Assembly: GCF_963855985.1 (NCBI RefSeq)
Contig: NC_087104.1
Span: forward strand, 6,014,001-6,078,000
Direction of reading: 5' to 3'
Length of the DNA stretch: 64,000 nt
DNA from: Ostrinia nubilalis
Taxonomy: Eukaryota; Arthropoda; Insecta; Lepidoptera; Crambidae
The stretch's first letter is position 1. Each line of letters opens with the position of its first letter. Positions 60,040 to 64,000 of this stretch are shown in pieces. The translations under genes and the position numbers were made by a program. A model generated the notes under the pieces. The model had not been told where the DNA came from, did no database searches, and was given only the letters and a program-made list of their open reading frames with translations.

Positions 60040-63017
60040 TAATAAACGAGTAAGTACTAATGGTATTATTTATAATAACGAAGTTTGATTCATAGTTAAG
60101 TCCAACAAATCAATTTATCCACTCCACATGTTTGTCTTCTGACATTAATTTGGAGGAAATATCACAGCATGTTTCAAAGTAATCTGACTCAAATTGGGAT
60201 TAAAGAATTTTTATTGGTCGGCTGACGGTCAACTCAAATCATTATAAAACAAACGGACAACATCATATTTTACGCATTTAAGTGTACCTTTCGTAGTAAC
60301 AATATTATGTGGGTTTTTATGGGGGCGTATCGAGCTACCGGTTGTTACTTAAATGCTTTCAATTCATCAATAGCTGTTACTTGTTGCTTAATATCTTCGG
60401 CCTTACTTATTAAATGGTTACGTGACATAACCAATTAGTTATTAGTTTTACTTTCCCTCTTATCTATATCAGTCTTTTAACGAAAGATGTTCTTAAATAC
60501 ATACAGGAAAAAAAGGGTTTCAGTATTCATTTAAGATTTCGATGAGAATAAGGTTGATCACTCTAGTTTGAAGTGATTTTTACTTAAAGGGTTTTTATGA
60601 TGTGCATTTTTTATGATGTGCACAGTCAAGCCTGTAGTTAAAACAGCCGTCTTTCAAGTAGAGGTCTTGGGTTTGAATCCGATTTGAGACAGTACGTTTT
60701 TAAATTGAAGAGTTACTTTTACCTGTAACTAAAATCTGTTTCACTATTATAATTAGTTTTCTCTTTACTCTGAATTTATACTTATCAAGATCTATACAGC
60801 CCTCATTCCACTGCGTCTGCGGTTTCATGTCATTGCAACGTATTATGCAGGTGGTTTCCATTCTCTTTTTACTTAAGCTTTCGTTAGTAATTTGTTCCTT
60901 ATCTTCATTAATTAGACAAACTAGCTCTCCTAATGCTTACTATGTAATTTATTTGTCAAATATCTAGCATAGTATCTTGAACCAACTGATATTTTTATTC
61001 CTTTTCTTCTTTTAATCTTTGTGACGACTGAGACCAAAACTCTTGTTCAGATGTTATTATCAGTCCTTAAAAACGTTTATAGAATGGTGAACTTAATTGG
61101 ACTGACGGCTAACGAGCCTAACCCATTCGAAGCAGTCATTTAATTTATCTGCAATTTCCTAAAAAAACGGGGAACAATTAGAAATGTCAATTGCAGTCCC
61201 ATCTGGGTATTGAACCCAAAACTAACACTACCACTGAATCCCGTTTTCCTTACTTATGGAGTTAAGTACCCTTTATTATGGTTAATAAAGGAAGAGCTTG
61301 TATCCTGCTTCCTAAGCACCATAATTTATTAATATTACCCCGAATACTATTAAACTAATGACGATGTTACACAACAAAGACTTTTCGCAAAGCAATTGAA
61401 GCAGCACCAATGGGATTCCTTCGCTATCTCGCACAGTGGTCCCATAAAAGAGATATTAACATCCACTAATGTCCCAACCGCATTAGCGTGACATTAAATA
61501 TTACGAAATGCATTAACCATGTGCAACAGATGAAACAATTTCGGTGCACAAAAATTTTTGAGAACCAAACAAATGTTTTAAGAATTTACGAACTTCTATT
61601 CAGCGTGGCTATAAAAGTGGACATCAAAACGAATGTGACGGTCATAAAAGTAGAATTTAGTGCCCCACTGTGCAGTCTATCGTTAGAACCGAGATAGCAT
61701 TATGACCAGCAAATTTTATGCAGTCATTAATTTAAGGTGGTCGTGAAATCGATTGATATGTCCATTTAGTGAGCTGTAAATGCTCGATATGCTGGTATTT
61801 GAAGCTCAATTGGATAAGCTTGCTCTAACTGCGGTGTCGGTAATTGGTTAGAAATTCCCTTTGATGATGCGTAATTAGTGCTTTCTTGTTTTAATTTGTA
61901 GCTGATAGAGTTGGGAGTTAGTTTTACGTAGCAGGCTAACAAAGTAACACATCATTAGCAAAATTGATATTGATTTCTTGAATACGTGTGCATGATGTTG
62001 TTGACTCTACCACTTAGGTATTGTAGATCCCTGGTGGAATTTCCACGACTACGACAAAGCACTCAATTAAATTTTACACCCAAATATTTAAAAATCCAAA
62101 TAGTTGACTGTAATAAAAGTTAGGGAATCCTTTTGTGAAAGCTTTATTTAGGATGATATTTTAATTGGGTCAATAAAACTTAGATTTTTATCTCAGCGAG
62201 CTTGAGCTAATAAAATAAAAAGCGTTTGACATACTCAAACAAATGTGGTTATATGGTATGGTAGATTTCTTTTACTGAAGAGTAAACTTGGCATTTTGAC
62301 ATTATTTTCCATACTGAAACTGTCAATGTGCCAAACTTATTCTTCATTAGAGAAGCTATCCGACAGTTGAAAAATTAGCCCTTAATGAAATAGCCTAGTA
62401 AAGTAAATAGTTTAGTATCAAATTTTACCATAAAGATCCAATCTTACACAATTTAGTGGTAACTTCTATTTCGCTATAATGAAGCTATTCAGCTAAATAA
62501 AACATTAATTTATACGATATGCGTGAAATTACGGACTCGCGTCTCGACAACTTAATACTCTACACCCTCCATATGCGCGGACGCATGAATTTGCGTGACT
62601 GATTTACTGTCATTTCAAACAGAGCGATAAATTACTGGAAGGAATTTGAACATGTGTCGAATGACGACTGAAAGGAGTGGTCTAAGATGCGTAACTTGCG
62701 TATTTGATTTCATGGCTTAATAGCCACAATAATATGTGGTGAAGATATAATATCGTATACGAGTAAATAATTCATCTGTTTCAAGTAATGTGCCTAGTCT
62801 ATTTTATTTGAGATTTCAATGAAATGTTTCTATATTTTAAATTGTGTTCCATGTAGAGCGTTTGGGTTTGCAACTCTGCACAATGACGTCAGATTTCAGT
62901 TCTGTCCTTGATGCATTTCCCCTTAATCTTTTCCAAGATTAATTTCGAAGCAAACCGACGAAATTTTGTTAAAGTCTACGGTCAGATATTCATTGACATT
63001 TTCTTTGTTTCCTGCAG
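60040..63017 (+). other. Intron segment before the spacer exon
   Basis: At 60627-60700 a tRNA-like stretch (gaggtcttgggtttgaatcc) has a B-box word and probably belongs to a SINE. At 61190-61250 a minus-strand B-box word (gggttcaatacccag) suggests another. A CRE word TGACGTCA lies at 62885-62892, about 130 bases before the exon. No exon is recognised. Confidence 0.4.
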
Positions 63018-63201
63018 GTTGTTGGCCGAGAAGGAGTGCTAGCTTCAACAGCCTCACGTGAACTCCACTGTGGCAGAAGACTGGTGTCAGGCCTGTTCTC
63101 CCGGCCGCGGCTGCCGCTCGGCTACTCGTACGTGACGACGGTGCCGGGCGGGGCCTGCCGCCTCAACGTCTCCGAGATCGTGCCCAGTGACAACTACATC
63201 G
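63018..63201 (+). CDS. ADAMTS-like protein, spacer-domain exon
   Basis: Acceptor tttctttgtttcctgcag ends at 63017 and donor gttagt starts at 63202. The exon is 184 bp, phase 0 in and phase 1 out. The last two-thirds reads HCGRRLVSGLFSRP, LPLGYSYVTTVPGGACRLNV, SEIVPSDNYI, the start of an ADAMTS/ADAMTSL spacer (family pattern VSGxFxxxxxxxGYxxVxxIPxGAxxI...S.NYLAL). The first 18 residues, VVGREGVLASTASRELHC, partly align with the family's VxGCDxxLGS...CG stretch but lack the first cysteine and the CGGD block. They also complete a signal peptide when joined to 54295-54336. Both joins are in frame. The 3' two-thirds is tandemly repeated just downstream. Confidence 0.88.
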
Positions 63202-63426
63202 GTTAGTATGCGCAGTCTGTGACAGACTAGTACGGGACTGTTCTCCCGGCCGCGGCTGCCGCTCGGCTACTCGTACGTGACGACGGTGCCGCGCGGGGCC
63301 TGCCGCCTCAACGTCTCCGAGATCGTGCCCAGTGACAACTACATCGGTTAGTATGCGCAGTCTGTGACAGACTAGTACGGGACTGTTCTCCCGGCCGCGG
63401 CTGCCGCTCGGCTACTCGTACGTGAC
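63093..63426 (+). repeat. Tandem duplication of part of the spacer exon (145-bp unit, 2.3 copies)
   Basis: Units start at ctgttctcccgg at 63093, 63238 and 63383. The third stops after ctactcgtacgtgac near 63426. Each complete unit carries the last 109 exon bases, the donor gttagt and about 36 intron bases. Copies 1 and 2 differ at one noticed position (gtgccgggcg against gtgccgcgcg), which changes PGGA to PRGA. Copies 2 and 3 lack a good polypyrimidine acceptor, so they are probably not used as exons. Very recent duplication and assembly artefact are both possible. Confidence 0.9.
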
Positions 63427-64000
63427 ATAATAATGACTGCAAAAGCGATAGTAAAACATAATGCACGCCAATATCACAAAATCATCATTTATTTTAATGA
63501 ATGATAAAAGCGGTTGCTCAATATAACATAAATAATACGTACTTCAATAATGTTCTCCATCTGTCCGACCAAATGCATTAATGAGGCAACATTGAATATA
63601 GGTTTTAAATTGGCGAGAGTGGCCTATCTTTAATGGTTGTAACTAAATAGTCCTTGTGCCAAATCTTTCTATTAATAATGATGTCAATATCGATCCCGAT
63701 CGGTGTATCGATTGGTAAAATAGTAGGTCAGAAGGAGCGATCTTAATCGAGAGATGAAGTGTCCAGTGGTGCAAAGATCGATGTCGGATCGATTAAGAAT
63801 TGCAGCGATGTGCAAGCGCATCTCTTTAATAGCGGCGCCTACGCGACAATAATTGCAGGATAAATGGAAGCCGCCGTCTTCTACAATTGCCTGATAATTA
63901 TTACATGACGCAGCAAGTAACTTTGTTGCCGTACTCATTTGTGTTCAGCGTTTATTGTCGAAATGTAAAATGGTTTGGTCCTTGGCATCTTTCTTGATTT
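63427..64000 (+). other. Intron after the spacer exon
   Basis: No further exon is seen to the window end. The stretch 63690-63800 repeats the words gatcgat and cgatc (tcgatcccgatcggtgtatc, gatcgatgtcggatcg). The 84-residue minus-strand frame at 63684-63938 shows no family motif. Confidence 0.45.

Larger units (their letters stand above)
14198..63017 (+). other. Giant intron (48.8 kb) of the ADAMTS-like gene, transposon-rich
   Basis: If exon C splices to the spacer exon, the intron is 48,820 bp. Both splice sites are canonical and both phases are 0. The repeats recognised inside are listed separately. Stretches where I see nothing definite include 14198-15430, 18470-19555, 29170-30250, 31490-33290, 33932-37190, 39080-40560, 45170-47320 and 50700-52250. 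The true intron may be shorter if an exon for the missing cysteine-rich tail escaped me, or if the upstream and downstream exons belong to separate transcripts. Confidence 0.6.

Overview
The window looks like nuclear DNA of a moth or butterfly. It is AT-rich and poor in genes. It is full of short inverted-repeat transposons and carries several LINE 3' ends of a type common in Lepidoptera (a cagcagtggacgtcctatgg motif followed by a TGA tail). It also holds a Helitron 3' end stopping at CTAG and a tRNA-headed SINE. There are no operons, Shine-Dalgarno sites, CRISPR arrays or rRNA genes. Almost every long open frame is a chance frame or lies inside a repeat. The order is inferred from repeat character, not from a species match.

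The one clear protein gene is on the plus strand: a secreted ADAMTS-like (ADAMTSL/papilin) matrix protein, closest in layout to the ADAMTSL4/THSD4/lonely-heart group. Three exons lie close together: 12706-12841 (basic linker and C-terminal half of a TSP1 repeat), 13440-13542 (TSP1 end and start of the cysteine-rich module) and 14067-14197 (rest of the visible cysteine-rich module). The next family exon, 63018-63201, encodes the start of the spacer domain and lies 48.8 kb downstream. Upstream exons and everything after the early spacer are outside the window or not recognised.

The best candidate for something undescribed is a second start for this gene. A small open exon at 54295-54336 (in-frame stop upstream, ATG in good context, GTGAGT donor) ends in phase 0, matching the 63018 exon. 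The join gives a convincing signal peptide running into the spacer. This predicts a short secreted isoform that lacks the TSP1 and cysteine-rich parts. The 63018 exon has also lost cysteines expected at its 5' end, and most of it is tandemly repeated 2.3 times (145-bp unit, 63093-63426).

Layout: 1-1600 carries a retrotransposon gag relic. 2071-3292 is an array of a small element with two copies of a second, hairpin-forming element inserted in it, and the empty site is preserved beside them. 3293-12705 is intergenic or upstream-intron DNA with MITEs and a mariner-like element. 12706-14197 holds the exon cluster. 14198-63017 is intron packed with foldback elements, notably 49722-50183 (8-bp target duplication, ten copies of a TCF/pangolin-like CTTTGATCACC motif), four TA-flanked elements with CAGGGTG ends, and two CpG-rich segments near 37.2 and 38.9 kb that could be regulatory. 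63018-64000 holds the spacer exon, its tandem copies and the following intron.
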